In this document: positions 47,701 to 62,700 of the stretch, one piece after another | How positions within the stretch are numbered: the first letter of the stretch is position 1 | Layout of the letters: every line of letters starts with the position of its first letter | Source of the DNA: Girardinichthys multiradiatus | Taxonomy: Eukaryota > Chordata > Actinopteri > Cyprinodontiformes > Goodeidae | Direction of reading: 5' to 3' | NCBI RefSeq assembly: GCF_021462225.1 | Contig: NC_061798.1 | Coordinates: forward strand, 20,792,820 to 20,856,819 | Length of the DNA stretch: 64,000 nt | The notes under the pieces: generated by a model | Databases searched by the model: none | What the model was told of the DNA's origin: nothing | What the model saw: only the letters and a program-made list of their open reading frames with translations | Program-made: the position numbers and the translations under genes

Positions 47701-50700
47701 TTAGTGCTACATTAGAGGGCCAATTTTATTTGAAATCTGAATGTTATGCTGGTTAATCCCTGAGATTAGTCAGGGTGCCAGCTTTAATCTGGTATGCTTC
47801 TTTCAAGTTTAGCTATGTTTTTGTTCTTCACACTATGCTAAAAAAAGCAACCTACAAAAAACTGATCAAAAGCATCCATGTGTAGTTGGTGCAGGAACTG
47901 GGATTACATTTTATAATTTCTTAGAATAAAACATGTTTGTTTTTGCACGGGACTCATTTAAGCTGAGGCAGTGTTAGAGAGATGGTCACCAGAATGACTC
48001 TCCCAAAGCTAGAGTTCAATTATGTGATTTTATTAAAACTTGTCACATGAGACAGTTTTAATAAACACACAACAGTGAAAGAAAACGTTATGCTTCTGCA
48101 GAATGGATTTAATGGAGATCTAAGCTTTCTTTTACTTTATGTTGTGTTTAGAGATGCTCCGATTAGGGATTTTGTGGTCGATTTCTGATCACCAGTTTTG
48201 TTACTGCTGTTAACCTGTTGTTATTCTGCTATAAGACTTACAGATTATTACATAATATTTTTCTACTTTCTGCAGTATAATAGAAAATCTAATTGTGTGG
48301 ACAATAAAAAGTTTATTGTGTAATAACTATGATTGCCTCAAATACAGCCCAGAGTTATAGAGATTTCTTCCCTTGCATCACTCCAGATTGTGGAGGCAGC
48401 TAAAGATTAGGGTGATGGTAAGGAGGCTGTCCAGCCTTAAAGACTTGGAGTTCATCACTAATGATAAATGATTTAAATACCAATGGAAATGTGCAAAAAT
48501 CTGGTCAGAAATTATAAGAACATGATTTATACCCTTTTATTAAAAGGGTATAAATCATGCATCTTCTTCCTACTGTAGCAACTTCCACTTTGAAGAGTGG
48601 TGTTGTCAGGACAACCTGATGGGACCTGGTATGGTGCATTCACAGATCGTAAGAAAAATCAGATTTTTTGTTTCTCAAGCATAAAATCGGCTGATTCTGG
48701 TCATCATCCAATTTCTTGGTGCATTGTTAATCGTGTTTGTATTCATTCGGATGGTCACTGAGAATGTTGTGTTATTAATGAACCCACAGATTTATTCATT
48801 TATGACTGTTGACAAAAGTAAGGACCCTAACATGTTTTTCCTGTGGAAGAGAAAATCTTTGATTAGTACATTTCTCCTATTTCTAATATATTGTAATTCT
48901 AGGGCTGGGCAAAAATATGCAATCCCAAGTCTTAAATACACATGTTCTCAGTGTTTATAAGTGGTTACTCATGTAGGCATGAGTTTCTAGGTTTTTAGTC
49001 GATGCTTCATTCTCATACTTTCTTTTCAACATCTATTTACAATTCCTAGATGTTGCAGCAGCCACATGCATCTGTCAAACAGGGTAAAACAAAATGCACA
49101 GTTTTTGCATTATTCAGACCAGAGATTAGCAAATCAAGTCATACAACTTGGGTTTATTATGGCACAGTTGTGATGCGACAGGTAAACAAATGCATGCAGG
49201 CCAGGCCATAAACAGGAGCTCGTAAGCTTGATGGAGATAAAGAAGCAGCTATGACAAAAGGAAAAAAAATGGGTCAAAGCAGAAAATCTAGGTTTCGAAT
49301 GCAACTTCAGAACTTTGTGGGTACTAGAGAAAAACTTAACTTTAAAAGAAAGAAATACACCATTTAAAGGGCATCTGTAAGTAGTGCTTTGGTATCGCTG
49401 CAGGCTCACAGAACACCTAAAGAGCTTTTAACCAGCTTCATCTCCTACCAGAAGCATAACTGGCACAGAGTTGGTGAAACTATTGATGAAAATGACTGTA
49501 GTGTGGCTGCAGAAATAAAAAGAACAATACCTAACACTCCAACAATGTATCTGCTGGCCAGGTAATATCTCTACATCCAATTGACAAGTCTCTCCTCAGA
49601 GAGAGAGTTCAACTCGGGTAGAAAGTGAAAATATGCTGCTGGTCTTCCATGACGTCTCAGCTATGTTGGATGGCTGTTTACTCTGTCCGAAAGCACAGGT
49701 GCTCATTATCCTATTTATTTAATTACTGTTAAAATTCAAGTACTTACATTAAAGACCATTAAATTATCATGTACAGCAGGTCTAAACATAAAACAAGAGA
49801 TTTTTGTAAATGATTTAGCTTTTTTTCTTAATGGTTTTTTTTTACAGCCGGTGAGAGCGTGGATTTTAAACCCTTTATGAGAACCGTGATCTCATTTCCC
49901 TTTGAGAGAAATCATGATTCATATTACAGCATGAGTTGCCCGGCCCTGTTATGGTATGTGTCATGATTTGTTGTCAAGTTTCAATAAAAGTATGGCTGAT
50001 GGATAAACAAAGTCAGCGTTGCGTGTAAACATGTGAGATGCACCGTCACACTTCTTCCTGTATACCTGAGCTGCTCAGAGCTGTAAATGTCAGAACCTTG
50101 TGGAGCATTTAGATGCTACACACATTTATTTTGATGTGTCTATTAAGAGTAACATGTCCAGAAATACTGTTGTGAATGGCTCTAATGTTGTCTGAGGAAT
50201 CAACAGGAACTGGATCGGAGGAGGATCACATTTATTTTATTTGGATAAAACTGTAGTAATAATCAGTAACAGGTTTTATGTCCTAAATTCTGTTGTAACA
50301 GCAACACAGTCTTAATTTGTTATACATAGCAGTAGACAACAAACATCTTATTTATTTATTCTTTTGTATAGCCAGCACTAAGGTCTTTATTTACACTGAT
50401 ATAAAACTAAAATAACTTTCATTAAGGTGCAAAAATCATATTAAAGTTTAATCCTTGGACCAGACTGCAGATTCTCAGGTATTAATAGCGTTCCTAGAAA
50501 GTCTTGAAAAGTGTGTCATTTGATTTTTGTCATTTTCCAAGTATTGATGAGTAAAAAAAGATTTTATTTTTTATTGTGCTAACGACAGGATAACATTCAG
50601 AATCTCTTATTTATATCTAGCTGACATCCGTCATCTTTCATTTGTTGCATAAAAACTTAGGTTTTTGTTTAACTCTTCAATATTTTTGGATTTTGAGTCT

Positions 50701-53700
50701 TTAAAGCTTTTCATAGCTTTTTTGCCCTCTAAACTCTCTGATATTAGAGTTTTAAACTAAACCATGATTCTCAAGTTAGTCTTCAGGTTCAAGGTTTAGA
50801 GGCAACTCTGGCTCAGTGGAAAGAGTAGCTGTCTCACAATCCAAGGTTGTGGGTTTAATTCTAGCTTCCTCCTGCCACATGTCGATGTGCCAGGAGGTGG
50901 CCTGGGCGTTCAGGCGTTTAACCCCAAGGGGTCTACCAATCTGGTATCGGTGTGTGAATGGGTGAATGTGGCTCTAGTGTAAAACGCTCTGAGTGGCGAT
51001 CGGTATGATTAGAAAACAGTCTTTGTCACTCTTATTTTGGGGATATTCGGGGAAACAAAATAAAGGGATCGCAGATCAGAAGCTATACTTAACTTTGTCC
51101 AATCTAGAATCATTCAGTCTAGATCTGGAAAGTCTTGGTATTATAGATTTCTGAAATAGAACTGATTGAAGTTGGTTTAGATGCCACAAAAACAACTGAA
51201 ATGGGAATTTACCTCACTGGAATTGGAGGATAACTTCAGCAACCTCTGTTTTACTCATTTCATTTCAATATACAAAATTTGAGTCACAAATTCAAACTCA
51301 GATAAAATCTCTTGAGTTAAAAAGTGGCAGGAAGAAGACATTTCTGTCAAGCATTAATCACATTCTCAAAATCATCGGTGTGGTGAAGACAACGCTGAGC
51401 CGAAAGGGAGAGCTTTGGGTCATAACCGAAGAAAAGGATCACAGATCCAAGCAGGTGAAATGAGCTTCCTCTGCAGTAGTGCTGGGCGATATGGAAAAAA
51501 ACATATATCACGATATAGACTATTTTATATCACAATAATGATATATATCACGATATACCACAATTTTTCAGTTATTCTCTGAAAAATATGACAAAATAAT
51601 ATCATTGCTTACTTTTTCACAACTTTATTTTAAAGTGACATTTAACTGAACTGTCACAAATGAGAAAAATACATTTTAGTGCAGCAATATATGTGTATCA
51701 AATGACAACAGATGAGGCAGAGGTAGAGCTGCAGTAGCAACTTTCTGAACCCAAAATGCATCCAAATCACAGACGTACCCCCTCTTTTTGGTAAAAGAGC
51801 TTCTTGGGCTGCCTGCGTAGCTGTCTGTTTGTTGCAACCCCGGGTATGAGACTTCAGCCTCTGACGTCTCCATCTTTCAGCACTCGTGTTAAATAATGTA
51901 AAGCATGTCGCAAACTGGCGTGTGAGTCACATAACATAAAGCAGCGTCATGTCGCAAAACCACAAGGCGGAGCTTCTTTGCGAAAAACGTATGTTTTATT
52001 CTTGTTTATCACTTATATAAACTGAGTGTATGCAACACTAATACATTCGTCGTAGCCTACTTTATGAAATATTTCTTGAATAATCGATAAAATTATGTTA
52101 GAAACGATAGAAGAGAAGTAGCACAATAGACACTTTTCTATGTATTGTCTATGTATGTATTGTCTTATCGCCCAGGACTACTCCGCAGGGTGACAGGAAC
52201 TCTGTTAGAGATAGGGTGAGGAGCTCAGAGTAGAGTCGCTGCTCCTCTACATCCGAGGAGTCAGCTGAGTTGGCTTGGGTGTCTGTCCCAGATGCCCCTC
52301 TTCCAGGCATGTCCCACCAAGGGGAGGCCCAGAGGACGGAAAAGGACAAGCTGGAGAGACTGTTTCTCTCGGCTAGCCTGGGAACACCTCGGGCTTCTCC
52401 CAGAGAAGCTGGAAGTTTCTGGGGAGAGGGAAGTCTGGGCGTCTCTGCTTAGACTGCTGCCCCCCCACCCTGTCCCATAAAAGCAGAAGGGGATGACCGA
52501 ACAATCATTTCATAAGAAATGTGACAGTGATAGTGATGCAGTGTAGGACTGTAGGGTGTTTCACTGAAGCAGAGAAGCAATGTCAGCGGTGTGGTCATTT
52601 TTTCACAGTGTTGAAAGGGTAGTGAGATATAGATGACACATAATATCGGTAAATATCAGTTATCGGCCATAACAGCAATATCGGATATTGATATTGGCCT
52701 AAATTTTGATATCAGTGCATCCCTAATTAAATTATTGTTCAGTTGCCATAGACGGACTTAAGAATATGGAAGGTTTTTTAAGCATCGTTGTTAGATTCTG
52801 TCCCAAAAACCTTTTGCAATAATTTCTTTCCAGCTTTTTAGATGACTGACTCTTTTTAATATACTAACTCTTAAACATTAGTGACTTAATAAAGAGACTG
52901 TTGGTATGTTCTCGTGAATCTTCATTATGCATGCAAGGTTTGGTGTTGGTCACTAAGTTTTACCCCAAATGTTTATGCAGTAACTCAAATACTAAAGAAC
53001 AAGTGAATAGTACAAAATATGAAGTGTTGATGAAAGCAAAACACTTCATATTTTGTTTTTGCAATGTTTTTGCATACTTCTAGTTTTAAGAACTCTGAGT
53101 GAGATTTCTGATCCAAAGTTACTCCTAAAAACATAACTTCAGGTGCCTTCTCAACTGAAACACCCCCTATTATCATAGTTATCGATCAGTGTTCTTCAGA
53201 CACTTCATAAAACCCAACTAGGCAAATGTTTTGTGTCCAGATTTGTTCTAGAAACAGTTGGAAAAATCTATAAATTTGAGTCTGGAAAAGTCTGAAAATT
53301 TTGCAGAAAACAAAATAAAAATCTGACTTGGTTTCACATTTGGTTCAGTGTTTGGTATCCAGGCAAAAACTATCCCAATATTTTAATCAAGATCCTGGTG
53401 ATTGTTCAGAGTTAGTAGCGGACTTGTCGTTTATATTGCTCTAAAATTCAACGAATGTTATTTCTAGAAAGGCCAAATAGATGGGGCAGAAATGAAAGAC
53501 AGACAGGTGCTATTGCTATTTATAATAGTTTTTGACTAATAATGTTTGTGTTTTAGGCTTTTATGTGAAATAATATTTATTAAAACTGAAAATATTAAAC
53601 ATATACATTCTTTGTGTATACCCCATAAAATAATCAGTGACAAACTCTTTGAAATAATGAAAATTATGCCAAATAGTAAACAAATGATTTTAAATTTTCA

Positions 53701-56700
53701 CTGCTTGTTATAATGAGGTAAAGTCTTGAGTAATGTTTTATTTTTCTTTCTAAAAACGGCGTGCTTTTAGATGGGAAATTACAGTTTGTTTTGCTTTACC
53801 TAAACTTACCGGCGAATGTACTGAGGTCATTTTAGGTACCCCATAAGACCATAATCTGCTACTTGACATAAATGTACTTAAAAGAAATTAACACCAGAAC
53901 TCTTATGACAAATCATGACGTCATGCTGTTTCAGCTCACGAGGCAACAGCAAAACCTTCCTGAACAAGAAACAACGGTTTGGCTTCACATCCCCGTTGCT
54001 TTGTTCCCGCCCACACGTCCTGTAAAAACCCTGAGCTAAGCGTGGCGAGGTCACGGCGGCTGTTGTTCTGGGAACTGTGGAAGATTTCCAGCAAAGGCAG
54101 ATGTAGGCTGGAGGAGCGTAAAACAAAGATGCACATTTACCATCAGCAAAATAAAAAAATAAAAATAACTCCTCAGGTAAATCGGATAGATTTAAGGTGC
54201 TACTTGTTGCTTTTTGGTTTATAATCTGTAAACTGTGCTTTATATTTAATTGTGAGATAACTGAGACTTGACTGATGCAAAAGAAAGCTTTTTTGTCCAA
54301 ACTGGACTGAAACAGAGAAGGATCCCCATAACAGCTCTTATTTACCCCTTCAATCTATAATAGCTGGCTGATTGTGTACAGTTCTGAATAAATTGAATAA
54401 ATATGCTGTGGTCTAACACATACATTTTTAATAAAAATGTGTAATACAATAAAAATGCTTTTATTTGAAACAGAGGTCCAGCAGTCAGGCTTTTCCTTGT
54501 TGTTGTTTTCTTTGATATCTGACCTGCCGATTTAGACTTTGACAGATAGTAATTCTTCTTCCTAAGGACTATAACACATAATAGTGATAAAAGGTTAATT
54601 AGGTTGAGATTGTCCCCCATTTATGTATCAAAGCATCCCTACCTTTTCCTTTTTTAATAGAATAGAAAACAGTAATAGTTTATTTGTCCCTTAATTGGGA
54701 AAATTATCAGCAAACTAATGGAGCACACCATGATACAAATAACAAAAAAAGACCAAAATCAAAAACTATTTACAAAAATAGTTGCCTAATAGAAAAGCCT
54801 TTCCTAAATTATACTAGTGAAGAAAATTATCCTGTTTTGTTTAAATTCTGCTTTAATATTTATGTAAAAAACATGAACAAGAATATAGTGAGATCTGCTG
54901 CATGCTTAGGAAAGAGTAAAACAGTGAAAATACTAACAGCTCATTAAACTAAATAATGCATCAAGTTACATGCTGTTGGTTGATTAATGTATAGAACAAA
55001 AAGGATGGGAATATGTAATTTTGATGCATTTAGTGACTATGGTGAAAAATATCTGCTTAGTCTATCTCTTATTAATCTAGTTGTGAAATCCAAGTCATAT
55101 CAATTTTTTGTAATTCTGTTGTGTACAAAATGCAGGAAATAATAACATGCTAATGTTTTAACATGTATTCTTTGTTTTGATTTTGACTGAAGGGAAACAA
55201 CCTCTAAATGTTTTTAGATACCAACTGTACAGAATATTGTACTGTATAACACGCTGATTTTTTTGCTGCTTAGTTGGGCTTTCTGCATTGATAGCCAATC
55301 TGTAGTCAGTTGTTTGCCACACATGATGCTGCTGATGACTTACCAACTGTATTTTAAAGCAGTATTACATCAGTAAGTATAATTGGTGGCACTACTTTAG
55401 TTTCTACACTGTAGCTGTGATTTGTTTTCTGTCTTTCAATCAGATATAATTCAAAACAGCTGAATTTCTCTTTGTTATAAGCAAAGGAAAAGTGTAGTTT
55501 GTCCTTTAGCCAGCTGACTGGCAGTGTGTAGCAACAGGTGGGGAAGAGGCAGCATATTGATAACAGCTGAAGAAAACTCCGGTTACCCAGGTACTTTCGC
55601 TGGCATTGCTTTAACAGGCACTAAAACCAGAGGAACAGCAAGATAGGCCCCTGTAGTGGTTTTAAAACTTAAGTAAAAATGTATATTAATTCAAAAATGT
55701 AACCTTTTAATCCTTGGGATACATTGATGCTGGCAGTTACTGCCCAAAAGGTAAAATCTGCAGACTTTCAGGAGGACTGGATTAATTTTCTTTGTGACTA
55801 CTTCGACAGGTTGCCTGAAAGTTTTGGTCCTTGGATGTTAAATAGGTGAATCAAGGTTTTTGCCAACTGTTCACCTACAAAAACGCGTGTTGTATCAGAT
55901 AAGCTCTCTTGAAAGGAAGTCACTGGATCATTTTAGACATCCCTGTCTTTGATGTGTGCGTGCATATGGCTGCATATAAATGCACATGTGAGTGTCTGAG
56001 CGCCTGGTTTCATATTACTGTCGGCAACAGTAAATTGTATGCAGCTTTGTCCCTTCAGAGCCATTCATCCAGATTTTTTGCAGCCTGCATTCCTTGACAA
56101 CCTCACAATGGACAGTGAAAACTTGAGAAGCCACTCTTCCTTTTAGACGCTCGGTGCGGCTGTGTCTCTAGCTTTTCACTGCGCGACCGTCATCCTCTGA
56201 GGGGGAAAGGGAGAGCTCTGTGGGATGTGGGGAGTAGAGGGAAAAGGGAGAGAAAAAGCCAAACGGAGACTGCTGGAGTGAAAAAGGTGAAGAGCCTGCT
56301 GTTCCTTTGTCTGGCACCTGTTGCTAGGCCTCTCCTGCCCCCCACCAGCCTACCCTGCTTGCTAAAGGGACGCCGAAGTACAAATACAAAATCTTCTTCG
56401 GTTCAGCTCATTTCAGCTGATTGTTCTAACTGACCTAAACAGGAAAAGTTTAGTCTGATTTAATGTAGGTCAGGGAGCAGATAATGGTTGTTTCTATACA
56501 GTGTATGTAAATATCTGGCTTCAATTGTACATGATTTTGCTTGTTTTGCGGATGTGGGCAATGGTCTGTTTTACAGAGTCACAAATATTGTATTTAGATG
56601 AATGCGAGAGGATAACATATAGAGTCCAACTTCCCTAAACATCTGGTGAACAGTTCTGCTGTATCAGGCCCTGAATAAACTGTTTTGTATTAAAAAACCT

Positions 56701-59700
56701 CCTCTGCTAAACATCCTAATTGTTTACAGTAGAGCTCCAGCTGGGCTCAAATTAACACGCGGTTCATCTTTTATTCGGAGTGACTCCCTTTCATGTGTTT
56801 GCCCTGGTCACACTGGTATAACCACTGCACATGCTGTTAATAATGAATGATGTTTCTGTCTTCTTTTTTTTGGTCTCCTCTGCTGTCCAGACGTGTTACA
56901 TATGTGAAGACCACGGGAGGGAGAGCAAGGCGGCCTGTGGAGCCTGCATGACCTGCAACAGGCAGGGCTGCAGACAAGCTTTTCACGTTACCTGGTGAGT
57001 GAGGAGCGCTGTCGTCATGCCTGTGTTTTGTATGCGCATGGCATATGGTGGTGGTGTTCTTTGAAAGAAAACCACACAAAAGAGGAAAACAAACACTCTG
57101 ACGTACTAATAGAATCCTTATGCTCGGGTGCAGCAGTACATGTATACCATATTCATCCTTTTTGAATACTTTGTTTTCATTTTCATATAGCTCAGTTGCC
57201 TACAGTTAGTTCAGCTAATTATGTGAACTGGGGACTTGCCATGAATTGCCATGAAGAAAGGGAATTCACACCTTTCTCTGTAGCTTTAATCTCCATTATA
57301 AAATCCTACAAATGCACTAATCAGGGAACTTGTATTAAGTTATAAGTTTGAAAGCTCTTAACCTGCAAATACCGAATTCAGAAACAGGACCAAGTTACAG
57401 AGAGTTCTCTCTGTAACTCTGGAAATTTACAATTACTAAAGATGCTCCAAGAAACTGGCTGGTGACTTAAATCATCCAATTTTCTTTTTGATCCACCCTG
57501 ACTGGGGATTGGCTGGTCAGAAACTTAAAAAAGGGATCTTTTTCAAGTTGTTGAACACAACATACTAGTAAAGTTGTTACTGAGTTAAGCAGACGAAAAG
57601 TTTGCTATTGTTAATATAAATTAAGTGTTTTAAAATAATGACAGAGAAATAACAGAGAGGTAATTTAAAAGGAAACTATTTTTGATGACATGGTGAGAAA
57701 TACCTGCATCTTTCAGGCTATAAGAGAGCAAGACTTTCAGTAGACAACAGGAAGGCTGAACTAAGTACAGCGAAGCTGCTTGAAGCTTTCAATCTCTGTC
57801 ACGAACTTGACATTTGGAAACATGGGCATCCTTTTAGAAATAACGGAGTTAGTTCAGAGTTTTTTGTGTTAGGTTCTGTGAAGTTATCAGTAATAGTTCC
57901 CTTATCTCTAGTAGAAAGAGGCCATATCATTATGAGTTTGTTGGAAAATTGAGGAGTACATCCTTGAACGTGGTGAACACTACCAAGCTACTGTAACATT
58001 CGTTGTATCATTTCACCTCGTCTGTTGATTTGGTAAATCCCTTGGAAAGCACAGAAACGTACCATCGTCTAGTCTGCTTCCCTAAATTTATGGATCATGG
58101 CTAACCTGGTGGTCAGATACATCCGACGGGCTCAACCAACGTAATCTGACAAAGAAACACAGATGTTATATAGCTGGACAAAAGTAAGGATCTACATGCC
58201 TTTAAGGCATTGATACTCACCCCTCTTCCTCAGACTTCCTCCACCAAAAAAAAACAAACAGGTTTCTGAATCTGGTCTGCATTTTGGTCTCAGTGTGAAC
58301 AGCATTTTGTATCACCGAGGAAATCAAATTTAATAACAAATGCAAACCAGTTATCACAGAGTAGCTATGTTTATTATTTATCACTTTAATGTAATATATG
58401 CTCCTTGAAAAAGGCAGCTTAATGGGTAAAAGCAGCATTTGATGCAATTAAAGTAAAACGTTTAACTCAACTTTTGATCATCATTTAGTGGGGTATTAGC
58501 TTTTATATGTACTGGTCATATTAACGGTCTTTTTGCCATTAAATCCTCACGTGCCCATGAGCTCTGTACCTTTCTTACACACAGTGACTGTTTTAGTAAA
58601 GCTAGTTGTTCGAACCATACTAATTGCTAAGATTTTGAATGCTCTTCTACTTCTACGCCATGTGTGAGAAAGCAGTCACTGTAAAACAGGGCTTTACTAT
58701 TATTTTAAAACACAGACTGAATTATGACTGAGGTGATATTTTGACCTGTCCTTAGCTTCTTATATTAGCGGTTTGCCTAGTTAGCGTTATTATTTCTAAA
58801 CTGCATTTTCTGTGTGTACCATGTTCCATCAGAGATGGAGGTTGATAGCTCAAAAAGATAAAGCAGAGCAGCTTTACTATACTATGTTTAGCCTTCCTGT
58901 TATCTGCTTACGTTTCGGCCCGTTTATAAATATTATGCTGAATTAACAGCCGATACGCCTCTGCAGAAAATGGTCATCTTTAAAATAGCTCCTCACACCG
59001 TTTTGCTTCTTTTGACTTCATTTTAGGGCCCCTCACTTATCCTGTAAATAACTCTTGGTCTTCCATTCATAAAAACTTCCACATCAAGAAATGTTATCAA
59101 TGCGACCAGGTAACTCTCAGGTCCACTTTGAGGCAGCAGCTTGTTTCTTGGTGCACCTCCAATAAAAACTGAAAGCATAGTTAGGAGCTTTCCTTATAGT
59201 CCAGGTCTAGTTTCATGGACTCTGCAAAGCCTTCTCTAGCCAATGGTGCAGCCAGATCTCAGCATGCAGGCATGGAGGAGAAGAGTAAAAAAGACCGTTA
59301 AACATGTAGATTTAACTCAAATCAACATTACATTTTACTGAAATGGATGATGGTTTTTGATGTTACAAAAATACATCAAGATTTGATCAGCTCAGAGCAT
59401 TTATCTTGTCCTGCTTTGAATGGGTCTGTGATTAAAAAGAGGACTGAATGTCTATTAGGTTGTGCAGAACACATTATGTCATGACTGATCCCTCAGGTAG
59501 AACTGTGTTGTCTTGTTTTTGTTGAAGCTTGACTCTGACCTCTGACCCTGTGATCTACTTTGCTCAGTGCTCAGATGGCAGGTCTGCTGTGTGAGGAAGA
59601 AGGCCCAGAAGCTGACAACGTTAAATATTGTGGTTACTGCAAGCACCACTACAACAAAATGGTACAAGGAGTAAATTATCGTTTCTTTATTATTTTACAA

Positions 59701-62700
59701 CATCTCTGTACACCATTTTGGATTTAGTCTACGTTTTTGACAGATTTGTTTTGTTTTTGTTGTTATGGTAATTTTCTTAATAATCCTAGAAGATTTAAAT
59801 TACATTTTTGACCACAATCTAAGACTATTAAGTGAAGTGGTTTGTCATTTTTATCGTTTATTTTCTGAAATAAGTATGAATTTGAGATGTGTTCCCTTTT
59901 TTCTCATGTTTAAATTGGACTTTAAGCTAAAAACGGTTTCCCAGAAGCCATTGGTTGTGTGTTGACGAAGTTTTTCAGAGATTAGATGAAAACCTGCTTA
60001 TGAGAAGCTTCCAGCATGAACGCCCCGTTAGAAAAATTTTTATGTATTGGTAAAAGCCCTGCAGCTATTAAGGCAAAGCTAACTTTTTTTGTTGTTGCTG
60101 TTTTTACAGCAGAAGAAGTTGCGCTCCAGTGAAAATCCAAGTAGCTCCTTCAGTCATTCCGGGGGGCGCTCCAGTTCTCCATCACAGGAAAAACATCACC
60201 ACCATAAACAGAGGAAGGTAACCACCTCTTTGGTCTGATTTAATCTTAGTACCTTGGTACAATATTTAAAAAAAAACATGTTTGCCATATGTGTTAATCG
60301 CCTCTGACTATATCTCTCTTCTCACAGAAGTATCAGTGTAAAGTCAATTTGTTTCTTCCCTCTTCCCCGCATAAAAACAAAACAACTCCAGTTCAAATCC
60401 ATATAAAAATGCAGCTTTGTACGGTCAGATTCTGGCCACTTAATAGACTGGATTAAATCCTTACTTTAATGAAATTTCTCTTTCTAAGAACCACAGCTGT
60501 GGAGAGGAACAGAAAGATATCTGAAATTTCAACGCATACCATCAGCAGTGTGCCAGAAAATATATGCAGTATGAAATAAGTAGTTGAGTTTGGTCTTGTA
60601 GATCTTTAAATGTTAGCAGATTCATTTTCAATTTTATCCTGATTGTACAGGGAGCTAATCAAGTCAAGTAAACTTTATTATCCCCAAGAAGCAATTTGTA
60701 GAGGTCAGTGAAAACATAAAAAAACAGCCACAAAAAAAATATTAGTCCTTACAATGTGGACCTGGAATTGACCAGCAGTGGAGATGGAGGGTTTTTTTCA
60801 GTCTGTTCGGCTTACAATATGGCATTTTGTATCTGTCCTGATGGTAAAAGGGAGAGTTATGCCTTGGATGGCTGGGATCAGAAAAAATGATCCTGACTTT
60901 CTTTAAGGACCTGGAATTAGGAAGGTCACTCAGATCATTAAGAAAGATGCCTGCAGTTTTACTGCAAACCTTGACGATACTTTGCAGGTGATTCTTATTT
61001 TCTGTTCTTATTTAATGTTGACTCTTCTACCTGCCTGTGTATGTCTGTATGCATTTTCAGAGTCACAAAGACAAGATTCGTTCAAAAGAGCGGCACAAGA
61101 AGTCTGCTGACAGTCTGAGCTCCTCCATAACAACAAGCAGTATAGAAAAGGTACAAACAGCCAAGCCACAGAGTGGCTTAAGATGTGTCGGCCACAGTGG
61201 TACAAAACATTAAAGGCAACATGATGCAATTTAGCTGCAAGCTGAAACAATTTCCTCTGTTAGTATTTAAGTGTTTGTTACATCCTTTGGTGAGAATACA
61301 ATAGCATCATAGGACCATTATACAATGATGTATTTAAAGTGCTCTATTGCTTTCTGAAGTTATGTCAATACATTAACTGTTGATTTAAAAAGCAAAAACT
61401 ACAAATAAAGTAGTTTTGATATTTGACTTTGAAAGTACATTGAATAGAGCACAATTTGAGGTGGAATATTATTAAAGACAGCTCAAAGGAAAAAAAGTAA
61501 AGATGCCTGATTTTACATTTCCCGGTCTGAGCTTTTGAGCGCCATACGTACTGGAATTCTAATTTCCCCTCGGGGATCAATAAAGTATCTTTGAATTGAA
61601 TTGAATTGAATGGCGTGTCTTCTCTTATGCTCTTTTATTGTCAGCTCACCCCACAGGTTTTCTGCAAGATTTAGGTCTGGGAACTGAGATGGCCATCAAG
61701 GATTTTGTGTCTGGCTTACCATTTCTGTGTTGATTTAGGTGTATATTTCGGAATATTATCCTGCTGAAATACACAACAAAGACCAGTTTTAGGCTTTTCT
61801 GGTAGTGTTCACCAGATTTAAATTTAAAATCTTCTGCCATTTCAAATGGTTTGTGGTGATATGCACTCCTAAAGGGTTACCAGGACCTCTGAAATAGCAA
61901 CAGGCCCACAGCATCACAGATTCTCCACTATACTTAATAGTAGGCATGAGGTGTTTTTCCACTCTTGTTTTGTGCCAAACCTACCTGGAGCGCTTGTTGT
62001 TTAGAAGCTCCATCTTATTCTGATCTGAGAAAACCTTCCAGTTCCAGTCAAAGTCCCAGTAGCATTTAGCAAACTACCGGTACATATGTTTACATTTGTG
62101 ATAGTGGGACAGAAAAGGCTTTTTTCCATATCTCAAACAACCGGTTGGCATGTAGATGGCATAGGGACTTTTTCTAGCTTCCTTACCATCCTGCACCCAG
62201 TGCATGGTGCCAAGATAAAAACGATAAATACTTGAGGCCAGTAGCTTTAGACTGGTGTCGGTGTCACATCATTTTTATTTTAAACGTGGACAAAAAAATC
62301 TTTTTAGAAACTGTGTTCGGCTCAAGAAAGTAAACTGGAAAAAATGCTTTATTCTTATTTATTTTAAAAGGATTGTTAGAGGTGCCAGTAGCTGTACTAC
62401 CACTGATATTCTTCAACCAATTATTGTGGGATTTTATTGTTTTCCTTTGACTGACCAAATGTGCCCAAGTCAAAGGTTGGACTTCTTTACATTTTTCAGT
62501 GTGTAATTATGCTGTTGCTTTAAAGAGGGATTTATTTTAAGGCTTTTTATACTTCTATACCAGTTGAAAATATATTTTTAGGTGTCTGTATGAACATCAG
62601 GGACTTTTGGATTTTTTTTTTCCCCAAAAATGGCACCCAATAAAAGAATATCTAGATTCCTCATGTTTCAAGACCAAAAGTTACTGGTAGAATTTTTTCC

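Larger units (their letters stand above)
47666..56890 (+). other. mllt6 intron 4 (9.2 kb)
   Basis: Contains a decayed element at 48150-48735, a SINE at 50803-51020, a MITE at 51475-52182, LINE fragments at 52186-52500, 52985-53176 and 54655-54720, and two hairpins. The remainder is AT-rich with no exon signal. A GC-richer stretch at 56120-56440 has no identified function. Confidence 0.55.
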
